The position numbers and the translations under genes are program-made. A model generated the notes under the pieces. That model made no database searches and was not told the origin of the DNA. It saw only the letters and a program-made list of their open reading frames with translations. This document shows, piece by piece, positions 1 to 5,529 of a stretch of 5,928 nt of DNA. The DNA comes from Synechococcus sp. CPC35 (lineage in GTDB: Bacteria > Cyanobacteriota > Cyanobacteriia > PCC-6307 > Cyanobiaceae): assembly GCA_002684175.1 (NCBI GenBank), contig NYUU01000125.1:1-5928 (forward strand), in the 5' to 3' direction. Position 1 is the stretch's first letter. Every line of letters starts with the position of its first letter.

Positions 1-800
1 GCCTCGAAGTTCTGGAGCACAAGCCTGAACACGAGAACAGACACCATCAGCTGAGGCGACTGAAGTAACGCCAGACCTGTCGGTAGGAGAGTCGCTGCCG
101 TCGGTCCAATGGTTGGAACGAATGTGAGCAATCCACAGACCAGAGCGCTGAGCAGCGCCAAAGGAGCTTTCAGCAGAGCCAGACCTCCCCAGGTGAGCAG
201 AAAGACAGTGGTCGCTGAGAGGGTCATTCCACTGAGCCATCCTCCTAGGGCAGTGCGGCTCTCATCGAGCAGACCACTGACCTGCTCTCGCACAGGGCGC
301 GGGGATATTGCGATCAGCATGCTCCTGTGGGCCCCTGGATCCAACGCCAGAAGTACAGCCAGCAACACCATCAGGAAAAGCTGGACGGTGGTGTTGGCAG
401 CCCCCCCCGCAAATCCAAGCAACGGTTGCAGCCCCTTGATGTTGAGGCTTGCCCCCATGGACGATGACAACTCCTGAAGCCTGGGATCACTGTTCAGAAG
501 ATCGGACAGTTTTCCGAACAGCTGCGGCAGATCGCGCACCAGCTGCTGAAACTGGCTGATCAGTTCAGGCAGGAGCAGCTGACCGATCAGCGTGCCGGCC
601 AGAAGCAGCAATCCCAGAACGATGCTCAGAACGATCGGACGCTTCAGCCTTGATCTCTGCTGGATCAGTTCGATCAACACATCCAGAGCAACGGCAACCA
701 CCACGGCTCCAAACAGGATCAACAGCACCCAGCGGAGATGCCACAACAGCAGCACAAGCACTACGAGGGTGAGAGCAACCATCACCGTTCCGGCGTTCAT
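1..800 (-). CDS. AI-2E/PerM family transporter, second tandem copy (C-terminus off the window)
   Basis: Reading the minus strand from the ATG at 800 gives an open frame of 266 codons that reaches the left edge without a stop, so the C-terminus is missing. Hydrophobic N-terminal segments (about residues 6-45 and 55-77) are followed by an amphipathic, Gln/Leu-rich stretch (about 78-125), as in the cytoplasm-facing part of AI-2E/PerM proteins. Further membrane segments follow at about 137-153, 188-210 and 213-228. The family hallmark appears as FVPTIGP (227-233), and VLQNFE (261-266) matches the start of the conserved IQNxE region. Family members are inner-membrane proteins of about 340-370 residues. 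Some were linked to AI-2 export and others to Na+/H+ antiport, so the substrate cannot be read from sequence. The start overlaps the stop of the upstream paralogue (ATGA) and has a strong ribosome-binding site. An 8-G run on the coding strand (401-408) falls inside the gene. Family call is firm; substrate unknown. Confidence 0.93.
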   Translation of the reverse strand, partial: MNAGTVMVALTLVVLVLLLWHLRWVLLILFGAVVVAVALDVLIELIQQRSRLKRPIVLSIVLGLLLLAGTLIGQLLLPELISQFQQLVRDLPQLFGKLSDLLNSDPRLQELSSSMGASLNIKGLQPLLGFAGGAANTTVQLFLMVLLAVLLALDPGAHRSMLIAISPRPVREQVSGLLDESRTALGGWLSGMTLSATTVFLLTWGGLALLKAPLALLSALVCGLLTFVPTIGPTAATLLPTGLALLQSPQLMVSVLVFRLVLQNFE

Positions 801-1876
801 GCTCTGCCTCCCGTGAGTTTCCAGCGATTCAGAATGTCTTTGATGAGCACCTCCCTGAACAACACCTGGAGCACAACGGCCAGGGGGAGTGCCAGCAGCA
901 GACCAAGCGGACCGAAAATGGTGGTGAACAAGAATTGTGCCGTCAGGGTCAGTCCTGGCAGCAATTTGACCTGGTGATGCATCACCGAGGGTGTGATGAC
1001 GTAACTCTCCAGGTTCTGAATCACCACATAAGCCCCCAGGACTGCGGCGGCCTTCCAGGGAGCATCAAGAAGCGCAACAGACATCGGAAACACGGTCCCG
1101 AGGAAAGGGCCAACGTTCGGAATCACATTGAGCAGGCCTGCAAGCAGCGCATTGGCCAGCACAAGTTTCACCCCGAGCAACGAGAGAGCAATCCCACAGA
1201 GCATGGCAACAGCCAGGGAACTGATCAGAACACCCACCATCCAGCTGCTCAGCGCATCTCCGCAGATGTCAAGAATCTTTCTGGCACGGCGTCGATAAAA
1301 GGAGGGGACCAGCTTGATGCTCACTGACCGGTAGGCCAGCGGCTGAACGCTGATCATCAGAGCGACGGCCACCACGAAAAGCAGGCGAATCAGACCATTG
1401 CCGAGATTTCCTGCCACCCCCAGCAGCCCCAGAAGACCTGTGCCGACTCCTGCGGCCAGGGAAGGTGCGTCCGGGATCAGACGACGGGTCTGATCAAGAC
1501 CGAAGTCCTGCAGTTCAGGAGTGCTGGCAGTCCCGTAGATCTTTTCACTGATGGCTCCCAACCACTCGATCAGCAGGCCAACAAAGGTCTGAGCAGCCTC
1601 GGGAAGCTGCTGGAGCAGCTGAGCGAATTCCTCAAGGAACTGGGGAACAACAACGACGCTGGTCAGAACCAGAAATGAAACCAGGCCAGACAGGCAGAGC
1701 AACAGCGCCAGGGGACGCGGCATCGTTCGCCATTGCCTGAGTCGACCCACCAGGGTGCACAAAGCCATGGCAATGACGACTCCCGCAAACAGGAGCATCA
1801 GCACATGGCGAAGGGACCAGAGCAGAGCGGTGGCAGCGATGAGGGCTGCCAGTGACAACCACTGAGGCAGGCTCAA
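797..1876 (-). CDS. AI-2E/PerM family transporter, first tandem copy
   Basis: This 359-residue integral membrane protein has the full family length. N-terminal hydrophobic segments (about 8-42 and 55-78) precede an amphipathic region rich in Gln/Leu/Glu (79-135). Further membrane segments lie at about 140-178, 212-240, 240-272, 275-292 and 310-340. Family signatures are IPNVGPFLG (252-260), [14 protein letters not shown] (286-299) and a C-terminal [15 protein letters not shown] (321-335). The family is variously tied to AI-2 export or Na+(Li+)/H+ antiport; this substrate is not deducible. The start is a TTG whose last two bases are shared with the psb28 stop (TTGA overlap). The frame has a stop 24 nt upstream and no ATG or GTG before it, and residue 1 onward already fits the family N-terminus. 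It shares its N-terminal pattern (LLW-LR-VL-LF) with the next gene, so the two are tandem paralogues. No clear Shine-Dalgarno is seen, and translation probably depends on coupling to psb28. Confidence 0.95.
   Translation of the reverse strand: MSLPQWLSLAALIAATALLWSLRHVLMLLFAGVVIAMALCTLVGRLRQWRTMPRPLALLLCLSGLVSFLVLTSVVVVPQFLEEFAQLLQQLPEAAQTFVGLLIEWLGAISEKIYGTASTPELQDFGLDQTRRLIPDAPSLAAGVGTGLLGLLGVAGNLGNGLIRLLFVVAVALMISVQPLAYRSVSIKLVPSFYRRRARKILDICGDALSSWMVGVLISSLAVAMLCGIALSLLGVKLVLANALLAGLLNVIPNVGPFLGTVFPMSVALLDAPWKAAAVLGAYVVIQNLESYVITPSVMHHQVKLLPGLTLTAQFLFTTIFGPLGLLLALPLAVVLQVLFREVLIKDILNRWKLTGGRA
807..812 (-). promoter_or_regulatory. Strong Shine-Dalgarno for the second PerM-family gene
   Basis: The coding strand reads GGGAGG, 6 nt before the ATG at 800, and lies within the last codons of the upstream PerM gene. 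Most starts in this window have no recognisable Shine-Dalgarno, so this one stands out. It fixes the start at 800 and suggests that ribosomes initiate directly here as well as by termination-reinitiation at the ATGA overlap. Confidence 0.7.
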
Positions 1877-2268
1877 TCTTGAGATTCTGCAGTCTCGTCA
1901 GTCTCTTCCGACTTCTCGTTATTGGAGTAACCGAGGCCATTGGCATCGGCATATCTCTGGGCAAAGCGCATGAAACGCTCAAAATCCTGTTCTGATTTCC
2001 AGGAGTAAGTGGCTTCAAGGGCACTCGCTTTTCCATTCACGAACTTGCCATTCACCTCCCTGGTGACCATTTCACCCTCCTCATCGACCATCCACATCCC
2101 GGTGATATCAGCCATCGTTTCGGGAGCGATTGCCGCAGGCTGTTCGAAACGGAAGGTGGCCTGTCCCGTTCTGCCATCACGGCTGCGTGTCAGACGGATG
2201 TCCGGAACTACGGGTTCGTCCACACCACGGAAGAACTGAATCGCTGCCGCGCTCCTTGCATCTGCCAT
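1873..2268 (-). CDS. psb28: Photosystem II assembly protein Psb28
   Basis: Psb28 is a small soluble protein that binds the cytoplasmic face of PSII assembly intermediates (the CP47/RC47 side) and is absent from mature PSII. The sequence carries the family hallmarks: [20 protein letters not shown] near the N-terminus (10-30), GTATF-like GQATFRF (35-41), [19 protein letters not shown] (54-72, the most conserved block), GKFVNG (74-79), and [11 protein letters not shown] (96-107). The 131-residue length exceeds the usual 110-120 because of an acidic tail from about 118 with seven Glu/Asp. I chose the ATG at 2268 because homologues begin close to the IQFFRG motif; an in-frame TTG at 2304 would add 12 residues and overlap the end of mnmH. 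The gene lies 25 nt after mnmH and overlaps the next gene's TTG start by 4 nt, so it probably sits inside an operon. No strong Shine-Dalgarno precedes the ATG. Confidence 0.96.
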   Translation of the reverse strand: MADARSAAAIQFFRGVDEPVVPDIRLTRSRDGRTGQATFRFEQPAAIAPETMADITGMWMVDEEGEMVTREVNGKFVNGKASALEATYSWKSEQDFERFMRFAQRYADANGLGYSNNEKSEETDETAESQD

Positions 2269-2293
2269 GGCTGACTGTGTTGAGGCGTGGATC

Positions 2294-3337
2294 TTAATCG
2301 TCAACGACGATCAGCCCGTGACAAATCAGACGCTCCGCAGCGGCGGCAGCTGTCGTTCCGCTTAGATCAACACTCTGACGCTTGCTGGTGCGGGCCATTT
2401 CCCGGTCGTAGCAGTGGTCGTAGTAATCAAGGGTGGCGCGACAGGCCGTTGCCCAGTCCCCTCGCCCGATGGCATCCAGTGCCTCCTTGGTGCGTTGCGG
2501 TCCGAGACGGCGACTGATTCTCCTCGTGGCTTCGGCCAGCGCTTCGGCACCCTGGTGGCCATAAACCCCTACAAGCTGCTGGACACGTTCATCCAGAGAG
2601 CGATGGATCTCAAGCACTGGTGCTGTTTTCATCTGATCAAACAATCCTTTTGGAATACGGCAACAGCCCACCTGAATGCTTTCCGCTTCCACCCAGATCT
2701 CAGGGGCTTCCTTGAGACGTTGTCTGTCGAGCGCTTCAGCGAGTTTGTTTTCATAGTGTTCCGTGGTGGGCTGAGCAGGCAGCCCCAGGCCTCCAAAGCT
2801 GCTGCCGCGGTGATTGGCCATTCCCTCGAGATCAAGGATTGCAATTCCACGACGCTCCAGGGCCAGAAGCAGGTCCGTTTTGCCAGTGCCCGTTCGGCCA
2901 CCCATCAGCCGCAGTGGCCAGGTCAGATCGAAGAGAGCCTGCGCCCAGCGGCGATAGGCCTTGTATCCCCCTTGAAGAATTTTTGGGTTGAGATCGATCT
3001 GTTCGGCGAGCCAGCCGATGCTCGCCGAGCGCATTCCTCCACGCCAGCAGTAGATCCGCGGAGGGTCGCCGCCTCGTAGCTGCTCAAGCTGATCAGCCAG
3101 CCAGCCCAGTTTCGGACCGGTGAGATTCAGGCCCAGATGGACGGCCGCTCCCCGCCCCTTCTGCTTGTAACAGGTACCAACGGCAGCGCGCTCATCATCA
3201 CTGAACAGGGGAAGATTCACGGCACCAGGCCAATGTCCCCGGGCGAATTCCGACGGACTGCGCACGTCAACAAGCGGCCCCTGCAGACGCCGCATCGCTC
3301 CGATCGGAATGGAACGTGCTTCCTCCATGCCTGACAT
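2294..3337 (-). CDS. mnmH: tRNA 2-selenouridine synthase MnmH (SelU/YbbB)
   Basis: MnmH replaces the sulfur of 2-thiouridine at wobble position 34 of tRNAs for Lys, Glu and Gln with selenium from selenophosphate, via a geranylated intermediate. The 347-residue protein has the standard two-domain plan. The N-terminal rhodanese domain includes [20 protein letters not shown] (24-43) and the active-site loop [12 protein letters not shown], with the catalytic Cys at residue 97, the same number as in E. coli. A P-loop NTPase domain follows, with GGRTGTGKT (146-154), [16 protein letters not shown] (169-183) and [15 protein letters not shown] (215-229). All key motifs are intact. The start is the ATG at 3337; a second ATG three codons in (3328) is equally possible, as neither has a clear Shine-Dalgarno. 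It is probably the first gene of the minus-strand operon with psb28 and the two PerM genes. Activity needs a selenophosphate synthetase (SelD) elsewhere in the genome, which this window does not show. Confidence 0.96.
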   Translation of the reverse strand: MSGMEEARSIPIGAMRRLQGPLVDVRSPSEFARGHWPGAVNLPLFSDDERAAVGTCYKQKGRGAAVHLGLNLTGPKLGWLADQLEQLRGGDPPRIYCWRGGMRSASIGWLAEQIDLNPKILQGGYKAYRRWAQALFDLTWPLRLMGGRTGTGKTDLLLALERRGIAILDLEGMANHRGSSFGGLGLPAQPTTEHYENKLAEALDRQRLKEAPEIWVEAESIQVGCCRIPKGLFDQMKTAPVLEIHRSLDERVQQLVGVYGHQGAEALAEATRRISRRLGPQRTKEALDAIGRGDWATACRATLDYYDHCYDREMARTSKRQSVDLSGTTAAAAAERLICHGLIVVDD

Positions 3338-3378
3338 AGTGGGCCAACGCCGTGCCAGTCAGGGCCGGTTGCGACTCA
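3338..3378. promoter_or_regulatory. Compact divergent mnmH/gun4 intergenic region
   Basis: Only 41 bp separate the mnmH ATG (3337, minus) from the preferred gun4 ATG (3379, plus). Both transcripts must start here or inside the opposite gene. I see no convincing pair of -35/-10 boxes; CATAGT at 3335-3340 is a weak -10-like match for gun4. The position as a shared control region is certain from gene layout if the starts are right; the promoter elements are not resolved. Confidence 0.4.
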
Positions 3379-4125
3379 ATGCTCTCCGGTATCACCCCAA
3401 CGAATCCGCTCAATGCGGACCAACTGCTAGATCGCTTCGCGACGGGAACGAACCGGCAGCGCCGCACCCTGGTCAAGACCATTGAATCGCGGCTTGACGA
3501 TCTGATCGATCTTGGGACTGATCTGTTGAAGCCCTTCGATCCCAATGGTGACGACTGGGCAGCCGGTTGGATTCTTCAACTGTTGCAACAGCATCACCCA
3601 GCACTGTTGGACGGTCTGATGACGGATTGTGATCGCGGCTGGCTGATCACCCAATCAGACGAAGGTGTCGACTACGGAGCTCTGCAGCACGCATTGCTCA
3701 ACCAACAATTCGAACAGGCTGATCGGCTGACCAGCAGTCTCCTGCGCGAGCTGGCTGGAGAAGCGGCAGTTCAGCGGGGCTACGTCTACTTCAGCGAAGT
3801 CCCTCCCATACCCGGCAGCGATCTGGTGAGCATTGACCGCCTTTGGACGGTTTATTCACAGGGGCGCTTCGGTTTCTCGGCACAGGCCCGTCTTCTTTCC
3901 GCTCTCAACGGTCGCTATGAACAATTGTGGCCTCGTATCGGATGGAAAATGGAGGGTGTCTGGACGCGTTACCCAGGGTCCTTCACCTGGTCCCTGGAGG
4001 CACCGGATGGGCACATGCCCCTGGTCAACCAGCTGCGTGGAGTGCGTCTCATGGATGCTTTGCTCAACCATCCTGCGCTGGTCTCCAGGCGAGAGGTCCC
4101 TGACGAGGTGCAACCGAACCGGTAG
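3379..4125 (+). CDS. gun4: Gun4, porphyrin-binding cofactor of Mg-chelatase
   Basis: Gun4 binds protoporphyrin IX and Mg-protoporphyrin IX and stimulates magnesium chelatase (ChlH/ChlI/ChlD), the first committed step of chlorophyll synthesis. The 248-residue protein has the cyanobacterial layout. An N-terminal helical ARM-like domain (about 11-80, with RQRRTLVKTIESRLDDLI) precedes the GUN4 core (about 98-235). Core signatures are YGALQHALLNQQFEQADRLT (99-118), RGYVYFSEVPPIPGSDLVSID (133-153), LWTVYSQGRFGFSAQ (155-169) and the loop APDGHMP (208-214), which corresponds to the usual APxGHLP of the porphyrin-binding cleft. I prefer the ATG at 3379. A GTG at 3352 is in frame and would add nine residues (MPVRAGCDS) that do not look conserved. 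No Shine-Dalgarno is evident for either. The gene is divergent from mnmH and 17 nt upstream of an ATPase gene that is probably co-transcribed. Confidence 0.96.
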   Translation: MLSGITPTNPLNADQLLDRFATGTNRQRRTLVKTIESRLDDLIDLGTDLLKPFDPNGDDWAAGWILQLLQQHHPALLDGLMTDCDRGWLITQSDEGVDYGALQHALLNQQFEQADRLTSSLLRELAGEAAVQRGYVYFSEVPPIPGSDLVSIDRLWTVYSQGRFGFSAQARLLSALNGRYEQLWPRIGWKMEGVWTRYPGSFTWSLEAPDGHMPLVNQLRGVRLMDALLNHPALVSRREVPDEVQPNR

Positions 4126-4131
4126 GTTCAA

Positions 4132-4144
4132 ACGAAGTCTTCGT
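4132..4144. repeat. Perfect 6+1+6 inverted repeat over the ATPase gene start
   Basis: ACGAAG-T-CTTCGT is a perfect dyad in the short gap between gun4 and the next gene, and its right arm covers the first two bases of the GTG start (4143). As RNA it can fold as a 5-bp stem with a 3-nt loop, holding both the only Shine-Dalgarno-like bases (GAAG, 4134-4137) and the start. It could be an operator, a translation-limiting hairpin or chance. The repeat itself is directly visible; function is inferred. Confidence 0.45.
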
Positions 4145-4598
4145 GGCAGACCGGACCGTGAAACCACACCGGTTCCGTTGGGCTGATTTCGTTTTGCCCT
4201 CCACTCTTCAGCTGGCACCGCTCCTGGAGATCCTGATCGAACCGGTTGGATGCGTGGATACGTCTCAACGGGTTGAACTTGGTCTGCACGAGGCTCTGGT
4301 GAATGCCGTGCGGCATGGCAATGCTGAAAATCCCCGGAAGCAACTCAGAATCCGCCGAATCCTGACTCCACACTGGCTGGTATGGCAGGTGCAGGATGAG
4401 GGGAAGGGTCTGCCGCATCATGCACGTTCTGCATCACTCCCCATTGACCTTCAGGCCCGCAATGGTCGTGGACTGTTTCTGATCCATCAGTGCTTCGACG
4501 ATGTTCGCTGGAGTCAGCGTGGAAACCGGCTTCAGGTGGCTTGCCGGCGGCCCGATCTCAATGGTGGGGGCAGCCTGGATCCTTCAGTTCTCCTCTGA
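4143..4598 (+). CDS. Stand-alone GHKL ATPase, RsbW/anti-sigma regulatory factor type
   Basis: This 151-residue cytosolic protein is essentially one HATPase domain. The N-box is ELGLHEALVNAVRHGN (45-60), with the Mg-coordinating E50/N54 pattern and the HG typical of anti-sigma serine kinases. The G1 box is QDEGKGLP (84-91) and the G2 box NGRGLFLIHQCFDDV (107-121). There is no dimerisation/phosphoacceptor domain and no transmembrane segment, so it is not a histidine kinase. In the family such proteins bind a sigma factor or phosphorylate an STAS-domain anti-anti-sigma factor; no such partner lies in this window. Start: GTG at 4143 is the first possible start after the upstream stop at 4101; GTG at 4158 is an alternative five codons in. 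Neither has a strong Shine-Dalgarno. The gene lies 17 nt after gun4 on the same strand, suggesting co-transcription. Its last 41 nt overlap the end of the convergent DUF6439-like gene. The C-terminal 14 residues (Gly/Asp/Ser-rich) lie outside the fold. Confidence 0.9.
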   Translation: MADRTVKPHRFRWADFVLPSTLQLAPLLEILIEPVGCVDTSQRVELGLHEALVNAVRHGNAENPRKQLRIRRILTPHWLVWQVQDEGKGLPHHARSASLPIDLQARNGRGLFLIHQCFDDVRWSQRGNRLQVACRRPDLNGGGSLDPSVLL

Positions 4599-4812
4599 TC
4601 CAACCAAGGGCCTGATCCGTCAAGGCAGCAACATCTGAACGTTCACCTCCACTGATCAGCTGTACGAGTGCGGCAGCAAGAAGCTCTCCCGCCCGTCGAT
4701 CGGACTGCGACTTGACCTGATGCCAATCCTTGTTGCTGATGGTCAGAAGAGCATGGAGATCCGCTGCCATGGTCGGCGCGGGATCAGGCCATTTGGTGAC
4801 GCGCTGAGCCAT
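4558..4812 (-). CDS. Small conserved cyanobacterial protein, DUF6439-like
   Basis: The 84-residue soluble protein is predicted to be largely helical. Its core, residues 17-75, includes LLTISNKDWHQVKSQSDRRAG (about 22-42) and LLAAALVQLISGGERSDVAA (44-63), then the end ALGWIRGELKDPGCP. From memory this matches the small family DUF6439, found in cyanobacteria and of unknown function; I could not run a search. The start ATG at 4812 is in an 8-bp palindrome (GCCATGGC, 4808-4815), so an ATG occurs on both strands there. An internal ATG at 4770 is a weaker alternative. The stop lies inside the end of the convergent ATPase gene. No signal peptide or membrane segment is seen. The protein is almost certainly real; its function is unknown. 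Confidence 0.8.
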   Translation of the reverse strand: MAQRVTKWPDPAPTMAADLHALLTISNKDWHQVKSQSDRRAGELLAAALVQLISGGERSDVAALTDQALGWIRGELKDPGCPHH

Positions 4813-4862
4813 GGCTGAAGGAGCATTGGAGCTCTATTTTCGGACAGGTTGTGCTGAAGGAC
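4813..4862. promoter_or_regulatory. Short divergent spacer upstream of the DUF6439-like gene
   Basis: About 50 bp lie between the minus-strand start at 4812 and the plus-strand ATG at 4863. A TATTTT at 4835-4840 is a weak -10-like box for the plus strand, without a matching -35. GAAGGA (4856-4861) is Shine-Dalgarno-like but ends only 1 nt from the ATG, too close to be ideal. Regulatory assignment is by position only. Confidence 0.25.
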
Positions 4863-5138
4863 ATGGAATTGAAGCGAAGTCACCGTCAGAAACAATCGCT
4901 TCGATGGATGCACTCAGCTGCCCGTTTAATCCAACAGGGACAGTGTCAGAGGTCGACACAAACCGGAACCGCCGGACGACGATGGAAACAAAGACAATCA
5001 CTTGGACTGAAGCTGCTGGAGATTGCCAACCCTGGTTGGATCACTCCAACAATTTCGGGCGAGCGGTTCTGGCGTGCAGTTCGCTGGGGTGGATCAGGTT
5101 TCGTTTGTGCCTGGTGTCTGGCCCGATGGTCAGCCTGA
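4863..5138 (+). CDS. Hypothetical small basic Trp-rich protein
   Basis: I do not recognise this protein. From the ATG at 4863 it is 91 residues; a GTG at 4851 would give 95. It is strongly basic in the first half (many Arg, Lys and Gln) and rich in Trp (six). The central part (about 44-60) reads WKQRQSLGLKLLEIANPGW, and the C-terminus RFWRAVRWGGSGFVCAWCLARW contains a short hydrophobic patch with a CAWC pair that could be redox- or metal-active, but it is too short to call a membrane anchor. It ends 6 nt before the convergent stop at 5145, which fits the tight packing here. Codon usage is less clearly coding than in the neighbours, and a second plus-strand frame (4811-5176) is also open over the same bases. 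I favour this frame because its sequence looks more protein-like and it ends without overlapping the next gene. Confidence 0.5.
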   Translation: MELKRSHRQKQSLRWMHSAARLIQQGQCQRSTQTGTAGRRWKQRQSLGLKLLEIANPGWITPTISGERFWRAVRWGGSGFVCAWCLARWSA

Positions 5139-5150
5139 GAGATTTCAGGC
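5133..5150. terminator. Symmetric hairpin containing both convergent stop codons
   Basis: GCCTGA-GAGATT-TCAGGC is a perfect 6-bp inverted repeat with a 6-nt loop. The plus-strand stop TGA (5136-5138) and the minus-strand stop TGA (5147-5145) are in mirrored positions in the two arms. The position suggests a bidirectional terminator or a 3'-end stabilising stem for both genes. No T-run follows on either strand, so it is not a classical intrinsic terminator, and the stem is short. Confidence 0.35.
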
Positions 5151-5468
5151 AACGAGAGCTGACTGATCCTGATTGACGACAACAAGGGAAGAAGGACGTT
5201 GAGGCTTCCCTGGCTCAGGGCAATCGGGGGAAGCATCGGAAGTCCGAGTCATATCCTGACCTCTCAGCCAAGCATTATGAAGAGCTCGGCGGCGACGATC
5301 TTCAGCGAGAACGAGACGGTCGGCTGAAGCCCGTGGACTTTCTCCTGGAAGAACCACTGTTCGAAGGCAGATGCCGAAACCGTGGGCTTCAACCTGTACC
5401 TGACCTCCCATCAGGACGACCTGAAAGGTCCAACCCTGCAACCAGCGCAATCGGAAGGGATTGGTCAA
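5145..5468 (-). CDS. Hypothetical protein, 107 aa
   Basis: I do not recognise a named family. The first 40 residues look like beta strands (WTFQVVLMGGQVQVEAHGFG, about 13-32). A charged helix follows (SADRLVLAEDRRRRALHNAW, about 48-67), then a tail rich in Ser, Pro and Asp that is probably disordered (73-107). There is no signal peptide or membrane segment. The start is a TTG at 5468; no ATG or GTG lies between it and the upstream in-frame stop at 5490-5492, and the next ATG (residue 20) would cut into the ordered part. A purine-rich GAGAGAG (5474-5480) lies 5 nt before the TTG and may be the ribosome-binding site. It follows the methyltransferase on the same strand after 73 bp and may be co-transcribed with it. 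An inverted-repeat arm abuts its start. Confidence 0.65.
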   Translation of the reverse strand: MTNPFRLRWLQGWTFQVVLMGGQVQVEAHGFGICLRTVVLPGESPRASADRLVLAEDRRRRALHNAWLRGQDMTRTSDASPDCPEPGKPQRPSSLVVVNQDQSALVA

Positions 5469-5529
5469 ACAGGCTCTCTCGGAGAGTGCTCACCCTATGG
5501 CCCATGACGCCTGCCGCAAGGGAGCCTGT
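5469..5529 (-). repeat. 8-bp inverted repeat in the leader of the 107-aa gene
   Basis: ACAGGCTC (5469-5476) and GAGCCTGT (5522-5529) are perfect reverse complements. The pairing continues inward by a G-U and two further pairs, giving a stem of about 11 bp around a long (about 39-nt) loop. On the minus strand the downstream arm includes the purine-rich putative ribosome-binding site and ends directly at the TTG start. It could act as a terminator for the methyltransferase gene, as a leader that hides the ribosome-binding site, or have no role. A competing small hairpin, CTCTCCGAGAG, lies in the same arm. Confidence 0.4.

Noticed and set aside
109..477. Plus-strand open frame of 122 codons
   Set aside because: It is antisense to the second PerM gene, which has clear family motifs on the other strand; its own translation is Ser/Arg/Pro-rich with no recognisable domain.
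935..1327. Plus-strand open frame of 130 codons
   Set aside because: Shadow of the first PerM gene; the His/Gln/Asn-rich translation reflects the complement of Leu/Val-rich membrane codons.
2414..3079. Long plus-strand open frame of 221 codons opposite mnmH
   Set aside because: It lies entirely antisense to conserved mnmH motifs including Cys97 and the P-loop, and shows no domain of its own; long antisense frames are common in GC-rich genes.
3299..3308. 10-bp palindrome TCCGATCGGA
   Set aside because: Lies in mnmH codons near the start, with no second copy noticed; perfect short palindromes of this type are expected by chance and may reflect GATCG codon content.
3344..3371. Imperfect complementarity between CAACGCC and GGCCGGTTG in the mnmH/gun4 gap
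   Set aside because: Only four contiguous pairs at the outer ends plus a few with bulges; not distinguishable from chance in a GC-rich stretch.
3833..4218. Open frames on both strands within gun4 (plus 3833-4186, minus 3856-4218)
   Set aside because: They overlap the conserved GUN4 core in other frames and carry no family signal.
4638..4660. CGTTCACCTCC-like string reminiscent of cyanobacterial glutamine-riboswitch ends
   Set aside because: It is inside the DUF6439-like coding sequence and lacks the rest of the riboswitch consensus and any downstream glutamine-related gene.
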